In this document: piece by piece, positions 1-7,966 of the stretch
How the letters are laid out: the number at the start of each line of letters is the position of its first letter
Numbering within the stretch: the first letter of the stretch is position 1
Assembly (NCBI GenBank): GCA_023389035.1
Contig: JAEWFC010000015.1
Location: 124,001 to 188,000, forward strand
Direction of reading: 5' to 3'
DNA length: 64,000 nucleotides
Source: Acidobacteriota bacterium
Lineage (GTDB): Bacteria > Acidobacteriota > Blastocatellia > Pyrinomonadales > Pyrinomonadaceae
Made by a program: the position numbers and the translations under genes
Notes under the pieces: model-generated
Told to the model about the DNA's origin: nothing
The model's input: the letters and a program-made list of their open reading frames with translations, nothing else
Databases searched by the model: none

Positions 1-144
1 GAACACGACCAGCAGATAACGGAATCGGAAATGACGGCTAGAAGGACGATACTCGCCGACGGCCGTTATCTGATCTATTTCGAGTTCGATGACGAAGAGC
101 AATCGCACACCGACGAGCGAGCGGTAGAGCAAGAGAATGTCTGA
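1..144 (+). CDS. C-terminal end of an unidentified small or truncated protein
   Basis: A reading frame is open from the first base of the window and stops with TGA at 142-144, overlapping the start of galT by 8 bp. It encodes 47 residues with a very acidic C-terminus (FDDEEQSHTDE region). An ATG at 31 could start a 37-residue protein, or the frame may be the tail of a larger gene lying upstream. The overlap suggests translational coupling with galT. No family is recognised and the function is unknown. Confidence 0.5.
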   Translation, partial: EHDQQITESEMTARRTILADGRYLIYFEFDDEEQSHTDERAVEQENV

Positions 145-1117
145 ATTACGCTATAACCCGCTGCTCGGCGAATGGCTGGTGACGGCGACGCACCGGCAGG
201 AACGCACATTCCTGCCGCCTGCTGGATTTTGCCCCTTGTGCCCGACCCTGCCGGGCGGCTTCCCGACAGAGGTGCCGGAGCCGACTTACGAGATCGTCGC
301 GTTCGAGAACCGTTTCCCAAGCTTGATGACCGATCCACCGGAGCCGGCGATAGCGGGAACCGGACTTTACCCGGTGGATCTCTCGCGAGGCGTGTGCGAA
401 GTGATCCTCTATTCCCCCAACCACACAGCAACGCTTGCGACGGAACCTATTCAGCAGATCCAAAAGCTCGTTCGCGTGTGGCGTCACAGATTTGCCGAGC
501 TTGATGCCCTGCCGTTTGTTGATCAAGTGTTTATCTTCGAGAACAAGGGCGAGGCGGTCGGTGTTACGCTGCATCATCCGCATGGGCAGATATACGCATA
601 TCCCTTCATTCCGCCGGTGATAGCGAAAGAACTCCAGCAATCTGAAATTCATTTTTCAGCTAACGGTACATGCCTGATGTGCGACATCATTCAGGAGGAG
701 CGGCGGTTCGAAGGACGGATTGTTGTCGAAAATGACAGTTTTATAGTTTACGTTCCGTTCTTCGCCAGGTACCCGTACGAAACACACATCGCATCAACTC
801 GCCACCTGCAGTCGCTGCTCGACATGACGCAAAGCGAAGAGCAAGATCTTGCGGAGATAATGAAGGCGCTGCTCACGGCTTACGATCGTGTTTTTGACGT
901 TTCGTTCCCTTACATCATGTCGATGCACCAGCGGCCGTCGGATGGCGGGAACTACGACCACTATCATTTTCACATCGAATTTAATCCGCCAATGCGGACG
1001 TCGAATAAGCTGAAATATCTTGCAGGAAGCGAGGTCGGTGCAGGAATGTTCATAAACGACACTCTACCCGAATCTACGGCGAAGGTGCTTCGGGATCTGA
1101 TCCACTCCGCGATATGA
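137..1117 (+). CDS. galT: Galactose-1-phosphate uridylyltransferase
   Basis: Cytoplasmic Leloir-pathway enzyme that exchanges UMP between UDP-glucose and galactose-1-phosphate. At 326 aa it is the normal size for the family. The N-terminus holds a zinc-type CPLC motif near residue 33. The signature HHPHGQIYAYP lies near residues 147-157; its middle histidine carries the uridylyl group in characterised enzymes. A C-terminal HYHFHIEF segment matches the second half of the family fold. The stop overlaps the galK start by 4 bp (ATGA), so the two are translated together. Assignment is firm. Confidence 0.95.
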   Translation: MSELRYNPLLGEWLVTATHRQERTFLPPAGFCPLCPTLPGGFPTEVPEPTYEIVAFENRFPSLMTDPPEPAIAGTGLYPVDLSRGVCEVILYSPNHTATLATEPIQQIQKLVRVWRHRFAELDALPFVDQVFIFENKGEAVGVTLHHPHGQIYAYPFIPPVIAKELQQSEIHFSANGTCLMCDIIQEERRFEGRIVVENDSFIVYVPFFARYPYETHIASTRHLQSLLDMTQSEEQDLAEIMKALLTAYDRVFDVSFPYIMSMHQRPSDGGNYDHYHFHIEFNPPMRTSNKLKYLAGSEVGAGMFINDTLPESTAKVLRDLIHSAI

Positions 1118-2280
1118 CAGAACGGGACCGATTGATAGAGAGAATTCTTGTGGGCTGTGCCGATATGTCAGGCGGCCAGTCGCCGCGGCTCTTTCGAGCA
1201 CCGGGACGCGTCAATCTGATCGGCGAACATACGGACTATAACAACGGATTTGTGCTCCCGATGGCCATTGATCTGGAAACGATCGTCGCTGCAGTGCCGG
1301 GGGAAGGCAGCGAAGTGCGTGTGCGGGCTCTCGACGTCGAAGGCGAAGAGGCAGTTATTGATCTGGAAAGCGAAGGCACGAAACTCCGCGGGACATGGCT
1401 GGATTATGTCGAAGGTCCGATCCGAATGCTGCAAGAACGCGGTGCGAGACTGACCGGGGCGAATCTCGTTTTTGCGAGCAGTGTTCCGATCGGGTCGGGC
1501 CTGTCTTCGTCCGCCGCTCTTGAGATCTCCGTCTCGACGGCAATGCTCGGGATCAGCGGCGTTGAAATGGATCCGCTCGAGATCGCACTCGCAGCCCAGA
1601 AGGCCGAGCACGAATACGTAGGAACGAGATCGGGGCTGATGGACCAGCTCGCATCTGTCTTTGGTAAAGCGAGCCACGCACTCCTGATCGACTGCGAGAC
1701 GAACGATCGCGACGCTGTGGCTCTTGCGATCGGCGATACGTCGGTCGTAGTTTGCGATTCGAAGGTCAAGCATGAGCTCGCAAGCAGTGCTTATAACGAG
1801 CGGAGACGGGAATGCGAAGCTGCGGCTGCGTTTTTTAAGGTGAGCAGTCTGCGGAATGTAACGTTGGAAGACCTTCAGGCAGCACACGACGGCCTTTCAG
1901 AGGTTATCCGGCGACGGTGCAGGCATGTGATCACTGAGAACGATCGCACCCTTTCGGCCGCAGCAGCGTTTCGGGATTCGGACCTAGTGAAGATCGGTGA
2001 ATTGATGTATTCGTCGCATCGATCGTTGCGAGACGACTACGAAGTGAGCTGTCCGGAACTCGATCTACTTGTGGAGACCGCTAGTTCTATCTCGGGCGTC
2101 TTTGGAGCTCGTATGACCGGCGGCGGATTCGGGGGCTGTACCGTTAATTTGGTTCGCACCGATCAAATTGATGTGTTTCGATCGCAAATAAGCGAGCGAT
2201 ACAAGGAAGCGTTTGGAATAGATCCGGCCGTCTTCACAGTAGTGGCTAGCGATGGAGCATCTGAGCTTCCTGCTGTTTGA
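1114..2280 (+). CDS. galK: Galactokinase
   Basis: GHMP-family kinase that phosphorylates galactose at C1, feeding galT. The 388-aa protein shows the galactokinase signature GRVNLIGEHTDYNNG near residues 31-45, the GHMP ATP-binding loop PIGSGLSSSAALE near 126-138, and the C-terminal GGGFGGC motif. The start codon overlaps the galT stop. The 3' end runs 35 bp into the convergent GH1-like gene, with no terminator visible between them. Confidence 0.96.
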   Translation: MTERDRLIERILVGCADMSGGQSPRLFRAPGRVNLIGEHTDYNNGFVLPMAIDLETIVAAVPGEGSEVRVRALDVEGEEAVIDLESEGTKLRGTWLDYVEGPIRMLQERGARLTGANLVFASSVPIGSGLSSSAALEISVSTAMLGISGVEMDPLEIALAAQKAEHEYVGTRSGLMDQLASVFGKASHALLIDCETNDRDAVALAIGDTSVVVCDSKVKHELASSAYNERRRECEAAAAFFKVSSLRNVTLEDLQAAHDGLSEVIRRRCRHVITENDRTLSAAAAFRDSDLVKIGELMYSSHRSLRDDYEVSCPELDLLVETASSISGVFGARMTGGGFGGCTVNLVRTDQIDVFRSQISERYKEAFGIDPAVFTVVASDGASELPAV

Positions 2281-3535
2281 GCTGGCCGATCGAACGCCGG
2301 GAATCGGCGGCATAGTCGCGGATCGTCTCGACAAGCGGTGTCGGCAGCCAACGTGGCCCCGATTCCCTGTTCAAACGATAGAGGCCGAGTTCGAGATAGA
2401 ACGATTCCAACGGCTCGTGCGAAAATCTGTACCGCCAATCGACCATTGTAAATAGCGGAAACCAAGTGTAGCCGATGACGGGCACGCCGTTGCTTCGCAG
2501 TCTCTTGATCACCGAAACCGACTCTTCCAGCCACGTGGCACGGATCTCGTCGCTCCCGACCGCGCTAGTTTCCGTGATCATGATCGCGGAGCCATAACGC
2601 TCATAATATTTCATGATCAACTCTTCAAATCCCCCACCTTCCGGTTCGGTTTCGCGGAATGCGAGGTTTCCGCGTTTATCGATAAAGAGCTGCTTCGTAG
2701 ACCATTGCGGGTAGAAGTTAAGGCCAATGACGTCGAGCGATGCCTTGCTCTCTTCTAGTTCATACAACGTCTCCGGGATCGCCCCATTTCGGATCAGCCA
2801 AGTGAACAAAGCGTGGTTATGGTTGAGCCGGCCCGAGATCAGGTCGAAGCAGAGGTAACCTCGCATCTCTTCCTCCGTTGCAAGATGCGTTAGGTCCTCA
2901 CGAACCGTTCGAGTTAGTCCCGTAGCCTCGACATGGACCATCACGGAGTCGGGGTTGATCTCTTTCAGCCTTTTAACGGTCCGGACGATCCCCTTTGCGA
3001 GCTGAAGCATTATCTTGATGTAGCCTTTGTCCCCCTTCAGATAAGGCGGCCAAAGCCCGCGCATCCCGCACATCATCGAATTGATGATCGGTTCGTTCAA
3101 CGGTGTGTACCACGAGATCTGGTCTTTATAGCGGTTGGCAAATTCGCCGGCATAATCGGCTACATAGCGGGGATAATCTTTATTAGCAAATTCCCGCTTG
3201 AACCAGAACGGGCATCCATAATGCATCAGGTCGATGATCGGAAGGATCTTTAGTTCCTCGACCATGTACGAAATTACCTGATCTGTCCAGCTCCAATCGA
3301 AGTGCCCCTGAGACGGTTCGACGCGATACCATGGGATGCCCCAACGCATCGCCTTCAGTCCCAGATCGCTCGCAAGAGCAAGGTCCGTGGGCCAGTTCTC
3401 GTAGTGGCCCATCAGCTCGTACTCATCGAGCGAGCGATGTCCGGGCCGGGTCTGCGGAACAAAGGTATTCTCAATGCCAGCTGCCCAAAGAAAGTTTTCT
3501 GCTGAATTTTTGCCGCTGAAGTCGCTAAGGTGCAA
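2246..3535 (-). CDS. Family 1-type (clan GH-A) glycoside hydrolase
   Basis: A 429-aa (beta/alpha)8 glycosidase of the beta-glucosidase type (COG2723-like). The N-terminus FLWAAGIENTF and the WGIPWYRVEPSQGHFDW stretch resemble GH1. TPLNEP near residue 143 matches the acid/base motif T-x-NEP. ITETS near residue 320 sits where GH1 has the nucleophile motif ITENG, so the glutamate is kept but the following residues differ. There is no signal peptide, so it probably acts in the cytoplasm on imported oligosaccharides. It overlaps the upstream GH43 gene by 11 bp, indicating one operon. Substrate is not predictable from sequence alone. Confidence 0.75.
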   Translation of the reverse strand: MHLSDFSGKNSAENFLWAAGIENTFVPQTRPGHRSLDEYELMGHYENWPTDLALASDLGLKAMRWGIPWYRVEPSQGHFDWSWTDQVISYMVEELKILPIIDLMHYGCPFWFKREFANKDYPRYVADYAGEFANRYKDQISWYTPLNEPIINSMMCGMRGLWPPYLKGDKGYIKIMLQLAKGIVRTVKRLKEINPDSVMVHVEATGLTRTVREDLTHLATEEEMRGYLCFDLISGRLNHNHALFTWLIRNGAIPETLYELEESKASLDVIGLNFYPQWSTKQLFIDKRGNLAFRETEPEGGGFEELIMKYYERYGSAIMITETSAVGSDEIRATWLEESVSVIKRLRSNGVPVIGYTWFPLFTMVDWRYRFSHEPLESFYLELGLYRLNRESGPRWLPTPLVETIRDYAADSRRSIGQLKQQEAQMLHR

Positions 3536-5471
3536 TGTAGGTCAACCTCGCCATATCGACCGAGAGCGCGGGACCTGTGCATATAATACCGATCACCGAA
3601 TCTAGGTCGTTTATTTTCAAGTGGCCCAGTAGGGCGTCCTCAGATTCGATGCGAAGAACGTCACCGCGTTTCGAAAGAGTGTAATGCTGATATCTTTGCG
3701 GGTCGAATTCTCTCGGGAGATCTGAGATCGGTTCGCCGTTATCGGTAAGCTGCCAGCGATCAGAGCCTTTAGTTACGATAAGCTCTCGGTCTACCGTGCC
3801 CGAAGACGTGAGCAACGCAAACCCGTAGGCCGCATTGTCTACGCTATTCTCGGCACGGACCGCTGCCTGAAACTCGTAGCTTGAGAAGGCTTTGCCGCGG
3901 ACAACTATTGCGGGAGAGTCCGAAGAGTTCCGAACGATCAGGACATCTTTGGCGGATAGCTGAGCTTCACCTTCTACCACAGCCCATTCATTCATCGAAC
4001 TCTCGGCACGCGAACCGTAGAAAAGATCGTCGAAGCCGTACGTAACCGCAGGTGCCACGATCTCTACACAACTATTGTCAGCGAATATGGACAGCTTGTC
4101 GAATTCAGGAACGAATTCTGTCTCGAGTATCGTGAGATCATCGAGCTTTACCGATGCAGTCGGGCCGTTTATCTCGAGCAGCAGGCGATGAAAGACATTT
4201 GGCACGAAAAGCTCATTCGCAACGCTCGCTATCTGACCACCGGTCGATAAAGAGATGGTGAGGCGATCTTTAGCCGGGCGAAGATCGATCTCGAGCGGCG
4301 ACTTCTGCCGGTTCGACAGGCGGACAGCGAGCGATCCGCCATCACCGACGTCAACGAACTTACAATTCAATTCAAGCAAAAGATCACGAAAACGCGGGTC
4401 GGTCTCGACACCGGCATTAGACAAGCGGATCTCAGTTCCAAGAACCTCTTGTCCGTTCACGCATGAAGCCCATACCGGAACGGTTGGGGCGTGCGGCAAC
4501 GGCTGGTTCGACGAGGTCGGTCCGGCAATGAATATTCTCTCGCTGGCAAAACCCATCCGGTCGATCGCCATCACACGTTCGCTGCCGACCCAGCTGTGGT
4601 ACACGCAATAAAGTTCACGATTATTCGGCCCAACGACAACGCTGTTGTGCCCCGGACCGATAACGCTTCCAGGCAGTGTTTTCATTATCGGGTGAACGCT
4701 ATCGCCGTCAGCGGACTGCTCCCATTCGCTCGTTGAAATGATGGTCGGGCTAACAGCGTAAGAGACGCCGTAAGAGTCGTTTTGCCAGTTGCCGCCGCTG
4801 AACATCTCGAAATACTTCCCTTTTCGTTCAAGGACGGTCGGGCCTTCGACCGTGTGCCATCTCACGCCGCCTTTTTCTGCTCGATTGGGGTCATATACCT
4901 GCCAATCGAACTTTGCCCGCGTCACCGGAACGGGCGCGCCGGCGAGTGTAAACGGGTCGACCATGCGATCAACGACGGTTCCTGTTCCAATGTGCGTGTG
5001 TTCGAGAAAATCGGTAGCGTAGAAGAGGTATCGCTCGCCATCAGAATCAACAAAAACGTGCGCATCGATCGCAAATTCTTCCGTCGTGAGCACGTGTCCA
5101 CTGTCGACGAACCCGCCGTCCGGACGCTCTGAAACCGCCACGCGGATCTCCATTAACTTTTCGTTGCCGCAGCTGTAATAGAGATAGAAGCTTCCGTTGT
5201 GATACACCGCCTCCGGAGCCCAGTAGTACGGTGGCTGCGAAGCTATCGGATCCATCGCCGAGCCCACTGGTTCCCAGTCCACGAGGTCAACTGAACGGAT
5301 CACGGGGAAAACACCGGCATCACGACCAAAACCGGTCGCGTAACCGAAGTATTCACCGCAGAACTTTATAACAAATGGATCAGGAAAAGAATGCCTGTAA
5401 ACGGGGTTACAAAAACTCGGAACCCGCCCCGATTCAGAAGGGGCAAATTCGTCGTTCGTGCAAAGAGTCAT
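3525..5471 (-). CDS. GH43-family glycoside hydrolase with C-terminal beta-sandwich region
   Basis: 648-aa enzyme with a five-bladed GH43-type N-terminal domain. PDPFVI near residue 31 carries the expected general-base aspartate, WAPEAVYHNGSFYLYYS lies near 84-100, and the VEGPTVLERKGKYFEMFSGG segment near 205-225 carries the expected acid glutamate. Residues after about 340 look like beta-sandwich carbohydrate-binding or LamG-like domains (two similar all-beta segments). GH43 enzymes release arabinose, xylose or galactose from plant polysaccharides. No signal peptide is visible. The ATG overlaps the stop of the receiver-like gene upstream (ATGA), and the 3' end overlaps the GH1-like gene. Confidence 0.8.
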   Translation of the reverse strand: MTLCTNDEFAPSESGRVPSFCNPVYRHSFPDPFVIKFCGEYFGYATGFGRDAGVFPVIRSVDLVDWEPVGSAMDPIASQPPYYWAPEAVYHNGSFYLYYSCGNEKLMEIRVAVSERPDGGFVDSGHVLTTEEFAIDAHVFVDSDGERYLFYATDFLEHTHIGTGTVVDRMVDPFTLAGAPVPVTRAKFDWQVYDPNRAEKGGVRWHTVEGPTVLERKGKYFEMFSGGNWQNDSYGVSYAVSPTIISTSEWEQSADGDSVHPIMKTLPGSVIGPGHNSVVVGPNNRELYCVYHSWVGSERVMAIDRMGFASERIFIAGPTSSNQPLPHAPTVPVWASCVNGQEVLGTEIRLSNAGVETDPRFRDLLLELNCKFVDVGDGGSLAVRLSNRQKSPLEIDLRPAKDRLTISLSTGGQIASVANELFVPNVFHRLLLEINGPTASVKLDDLTILETEFVPEFDKLSIFADNSCVEIVAPAVTYGFDDLFYGSRAESSMNEWAVVEGEAQLSAKDVLIVRNSSDSPAIVVRGKAFSSYEFQAAVRAENSVDNAAYGFALLTSSGTVDRELIVTKGSDRWQLTDNGEPISDLPREFDPQRYQHYTLSKRGDVLRIESEDALLGHLKINDLDSVIGIICTGPALSVDMARLTYIAP

Positions 5472-5899
5472 GCGTGAGTATGTTTCTGCTTCTGCTCTTT
5501 TTTACCTGCGGGACGCGAGAAGATCGCGTTCAACCGACTGTCCAACTGAGAAATATCACGAACGGTGTCCGCGTCTTTTGTTAGATGGGTAAATCGCATG
5601 ACCCGGATGTCCATCGCCGAACCGCTGGACAATTCTGTCATCTGCGAGACCGCCGCTGCCTCATTGGCAGCCGACTTTGAGCGCAATAGAACGACGTCGG
5701 GGACGTGGCTCATCGTAAAATCACAAAGCTCGTCATACGCATCGAGGGCATCGTACGCCTCAAGCGAATTATAAGACGAGCAAGCGAGCCAATCCTTCAA
5801 TGCCGGATAGTCGCTTTCCCGCCCATCGTTCACAACAAGAACCACGAGCGGCCTTCCTTCAGAAACCTTCTTCACGATCTTTACATTGTAAGACGTCAA
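5468..5899 (-). CDS. Response-regulator-receiver-like protein, phosphoacceptor apparently missing
   Basis: 143 aa. The pattern RPLVVLVVNDGRESDY followed by VPDVVLLRSK resembles beta-1 and beta-3 of a CheY-like receiver, but arginine stands where the phosphoacceptor aspartate would follow the beta-3 strand. The lysine-rich tail (KKEQKQKH) may be disordered. The frame begins at TTG 5899 or GTG 5875; no in-frame ATG exists before the upstream TGA at 5918-5920, so the start is uncertain. It overlaps the GH43 start by 4 bp. Before the element inserted, the gene lay about 40 bp downstream of tRNA-Arg. Function unknown; a pseudo-receiver is an inference. Confidence 0.55.
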   Translation of the reverse strand: MTSYNVKIVKKVSEGRPLVVLVVNDGRESDYPALKDWLACSSYNSLEAYDALDAYDELCDFTMSHVPDVVLLRSKSAANEAAAVSQMTELSSGSAMDIRVMRFTHLTKDADTVRDISQLDSRLNAIFSRPAGKKEQKQKHTHA

Positions 5900-5940
5900 A
5901 AAGGCATAGTCTGTATGTCAGCGAACATATACCGACTGCG

Positions 5941-5998
5941 TGGTGCTCCCGGGTGGATTCGAACCACCGGCCTTTCACTTAGGAGGCAAACACCCTAT
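5941..5998 (-). repeat. Left attachment site: 3' fragment of tRNA-Arg
   Basis: Read on the minus strand this is the tRNA-Arg sequence from the anticodon arm through the T-arm, acceptor 3' strand and CCA, with no 5' half. It matches 10554-10611 at 54 of 58 positions. It is the far end of the integrative element and explains why a WIRTTG-like peptide can be read across it on the other strand. Confidence 0.9.
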
Positions 5999-6093
5999 GT
6001 TCTTTTTCGATCAGATAACATCGTCAGATTTCACAACGGACTCAGTAAAATCGCGGTAAGACAGGGCTTGCAATACATTCTGCGAAATGTCAC

Positions 6094-6099
6094 TATAAT
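6094..6099 (+). promoter_or_regulatory. Candidate -10 box for the integrase
   Basis: A perfect TATAAT lies 60 bp before the integrase ATG. No good -35 box is found at the usual distance (TTGCAA at 6068 is 20 bp away). The twin GTGTAAC boxes lie just downstream, so a protein bound there could block this promoter. Confidence 0.35.
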
Positions 6100-6120
6100 T
6101 CACGAGTAGTCAATCTGGCG

Positions 6121-6139
6121 GTGTAACAGTCGGTGTAAC
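6121..6139 (+). promoter_or_regulatory. Left pair of GTGTAAC boxes (candidate integrase arm sites)
   Basis: GTGTAAC occurs at 6121-6127 and 6133-6139, 12 bp apart in direct orientation, 20 bp before the integrase start. The same pair with the same 12-bp spacing occurs at 10489-10507 near the other end of the element. Paired direct repeats near both att sites are what arm-type integrase or excisionase binding sites look like. Confidence 0.6.
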
Positions 6140-6158
6140 ACGCCAAACGAGGTGAAAA

Positions 6159-7412
6159 ATGAAAGTGACCGCAACCCGACCCTTTAAGACGAAGCTAAGA
6201 AACAAGACGGTTTGGCAAGTCCAATTTGTGACAACTGACACCGCAAGCGGCAAACGGAAAGTGCTCAGTCGAAAGACGTTCAAAACGAAGGCGGACGCTT
6301 CCGACGCGATCCCGGCCATTATTGTCAACTACTCGAAAACGGAGGGCCGGATCACTACCGGCGAACGGATGACCTTTGCTGATTTAGTGAAGGTCGCGAA
6401 AGATTCGTTCTATGCTCCGGCAACGGTCCGCGACGGCGTGAAGATCGCCGGCACTCGGACACCCGCAACACGAAACAGTCAGCTCGCTGCGCTCCAAAGC
6501 TATTTCGGAAGCTTCCGGCTTACGAACATAACCGAAGCGGACGTTACGGCCTATTGCAAATGGCGCGAGTCTCGCGGCAGTCGTCGCGGAAAGCAAGGCG
6601 GTATGCGTGGCCGTCCGCTTTCCGTTGCAACGCTTAATCGCGAACTTTCGGCGATGCAGAAAATGCTCAACTACGCGCTTCGGCAAGGTTGGATTACTCG
6701 GAACGTTGTTGCCGGTTCCGGTCTGATTCGTTCGTCGGCTGAAGTTGCCAGGACGCGAACATTGGCACATAGCGAAGAAACGCTTCTGCTAGCGTGTTGC
6801 GAGACTGGCGAGAAGCGAGTCACCTATCATCGGAAAAACCGCGTCACAGGCGAACGACAGGCCATTACGGCAACGATCGACACCGGCAACGTGGAATTAA
6901 AAGCTGCAGTTTTGTTTGCCCTTGACGCAGGAATGAGGCAAGGCGAAATTCTCAAAATGCGATGGCAGGATTTAGACCTTGCCGCCAAGACGGCCACGGT
7001 CGTGGCGAGTCATACGAAAACTGAAAAAGCGCGAAAGGTCCCTCTAAGCGACCGGCTTGTACACGAACTCCGGCGCCTTCCAAGTTTCGGTAAAGGCACT
7101 GAGGTTTTCGAGACCAAAACGATCCGCCGAAGTTGGAATACTGCACTACGGCTTAGCGGCCTCGAAGGCGTGATTCATTTCCACGATCTAAGGGCGACGT
7201 GCGCCTCGCGGCTTATCGCGAACGGCATACCGATGGAACAAGTCGGAAAGATTATCGGCGACACTCAACTCGTCGGCGTCGTTTACAAGCACTATATCCG
7301 CGTCGATGACCAAATGATCGAAAACGCCCGGCAGACTATCAACGCGATCACGACACGAAGCGAACGGGAGACCGTAGAGCCTCTTTTGAGCGTTAGCGAG
7401 TACGTACAATAG
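6159..7412 (+). CDS. Tyrosine-family site-specific integrase
   Basis: 417-aa phage-type integrase that would insert and excise the element at tRNA-Arg. The N-terminal 60 residues look like an arm-binding domain, residues about 70-190 are the SAM-like core-binding domain, and the catalytic domain follows. Visible catalytic residues are R260 in GMRQGEI, H342 and R345 in HDLR, and Y376 in VVYKHY; K294 of KARKVPL is the likely beta-hairpin lysine. About 30 extra residues near 216-245 lie at the start of the catalytic domain. The ATG is preceded by GAGGTG. It reads inward from the left att site and is followed by a strong terminator. Confidence 0.95.
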   Translation: MKVTATRPFKTKLRNKTVWQVQFVTTDTASGKRKVLSRKTFKTKADASDAIPAIIVNYSKTEGRITTGERMTFADLVKVAKDSFYAPATVRDGVKIAGTRTPATRNSQLAALQSYFGSFRLTNITEADVTAYCKWRESRGSRRGKQGGMRGRPLSVATLNRELSAMQKMLNYALRQGWITRNVVAGSGLIRSSAEVARTRTLAHSEETLLLACCETGEKRVTYHRKNRVTGERQAITATIDTGNVELKAAVLFALDAGMRQGEILKMRWQDLDLAAKTATVVASHTKTEKARKVPLSDRLVHELRRLPSFGKGTEVFETKTIRRSWNTALRLSGLEGVIHFHDLRATCASRLIANGIPMEQVGKIIGDTQLVGVVYKHYIRVDDQMIENARQTINAITTRSERETVEPLLSVSEYVQ

Positions 7413-7435
7413 CGGAAACTGCATCAAACGCCTAA

Positions 7436-7465
7436 AAACGCCTCTATCGCAATATAGGGGCGTTT
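7436..7465 (+). terminator. Intrinsic terminator after the integrase
   Basis: A 12-bp stem (7436-7447 with 7454-7465, one G-T pair) closes a 6-nt loop 24 bp after the integrase stop. The tail is only a short T stretch within the stem end, so efficiency is uncertain. Confidence 0.6.
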
Positions 7466-7602
7466 GCATTTATCTGCAATACAATATGTTGTGCAGATTT
7501 TTCTTGACACACATTAGAATCTTCGATAACTTTGTAGTTGAACCTACGGCCCTTCGGTATCATTGCTGTTACCAACGCCGCCGGTGATAAATTCGGCCTT
7601 CG

Positions 7603-7687
7603 ATTTAGATTTAATCTAAATGACGCCGCTATCTGATTCACCCATTCCCCAATTTGAGGGAGGGTGTTTTAGGTGGCGGCGTTTTTT
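7603..7687 (+). terminator. Structured leader: small hairpin plus large terminator-like stem
   Basis: ATTTAGAT/ATCTAAAT at 7603-7621 forms one perfect hairpin. A second structure pairs 7623-7629 with 7676-7682, encloses an inner CACCC/GGGTG stem at 7639-7666, and ends in six T. It lies just before the excisionase-like gene, so it could be a terminator, an attenuator, or part of a single-strand replication origin. The 7466-7717 stretch otherwise contains no gene; a TTGACA at 7504 lacks a convincing -10 box. Confidence 0.5.
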
Positions 7688-7717
7688 CGTTTTCAGGATC
7701 AATCAGGAGATTTATCA

Positions 7718-7966
7718 ATGTCAGACTTCCTTAGCGTAAAAGAATTCGCGGCCCGCATCGGTGTTTCGTTATCGTCAGCTCAGCGATTACTTGCATCTCG
7801 CAAAACTCCGTTCTACCGTTTCGGGCGCCAAAAACGCATCGCAAAGGCGGATGCTGAGGCGATGATTGCCGATTGCAAACGTCACGCGATCGAACCCGAA
7901 TCACGACCGATCGAAGCTATCCGAGCAAGACAGACTCGAAAAACAGCGGACGCGGTAGCAAAATGA
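7718..7966 (+). CDS. Excisionase-family helix-turn-helix DNA-binding protein
   Basis: 82 aa. The N-terminal half, SVKEFAARIGVSLSSAQRLL followed by FYRFGRQKRI, is the winged-helix pattern of the AlpA/excisionase MerR-like family. Members bind DNA near att sites and favour excision, or act as repressors. ATG 7718 is chosen because CAGGAGA sits 7 bp upstream; a longer GTG-initiated version at 7673 would begin inside the hairpin. The basic tail (RARQTRKT) is typical of nucleic-acid binding. The stop overlaps the start of the replication gene (ATGA). Confidence 0.8.
   Translation: MSDFLSVKEFAARIGVSLSSAQRLLASRKTPFYRFGRQKRIAKADAEAMIADCKRHAIEPESRPIEAIRARQTRKTADAVAK

Noticed and set aside
5705..6109. 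Open frame reading a peptide like GWIRTTGLSLRR
   Set aside because: This is the known false peptide produced by translating across a tRNA T-arm and anticodon arm; here it is the left att fragment.
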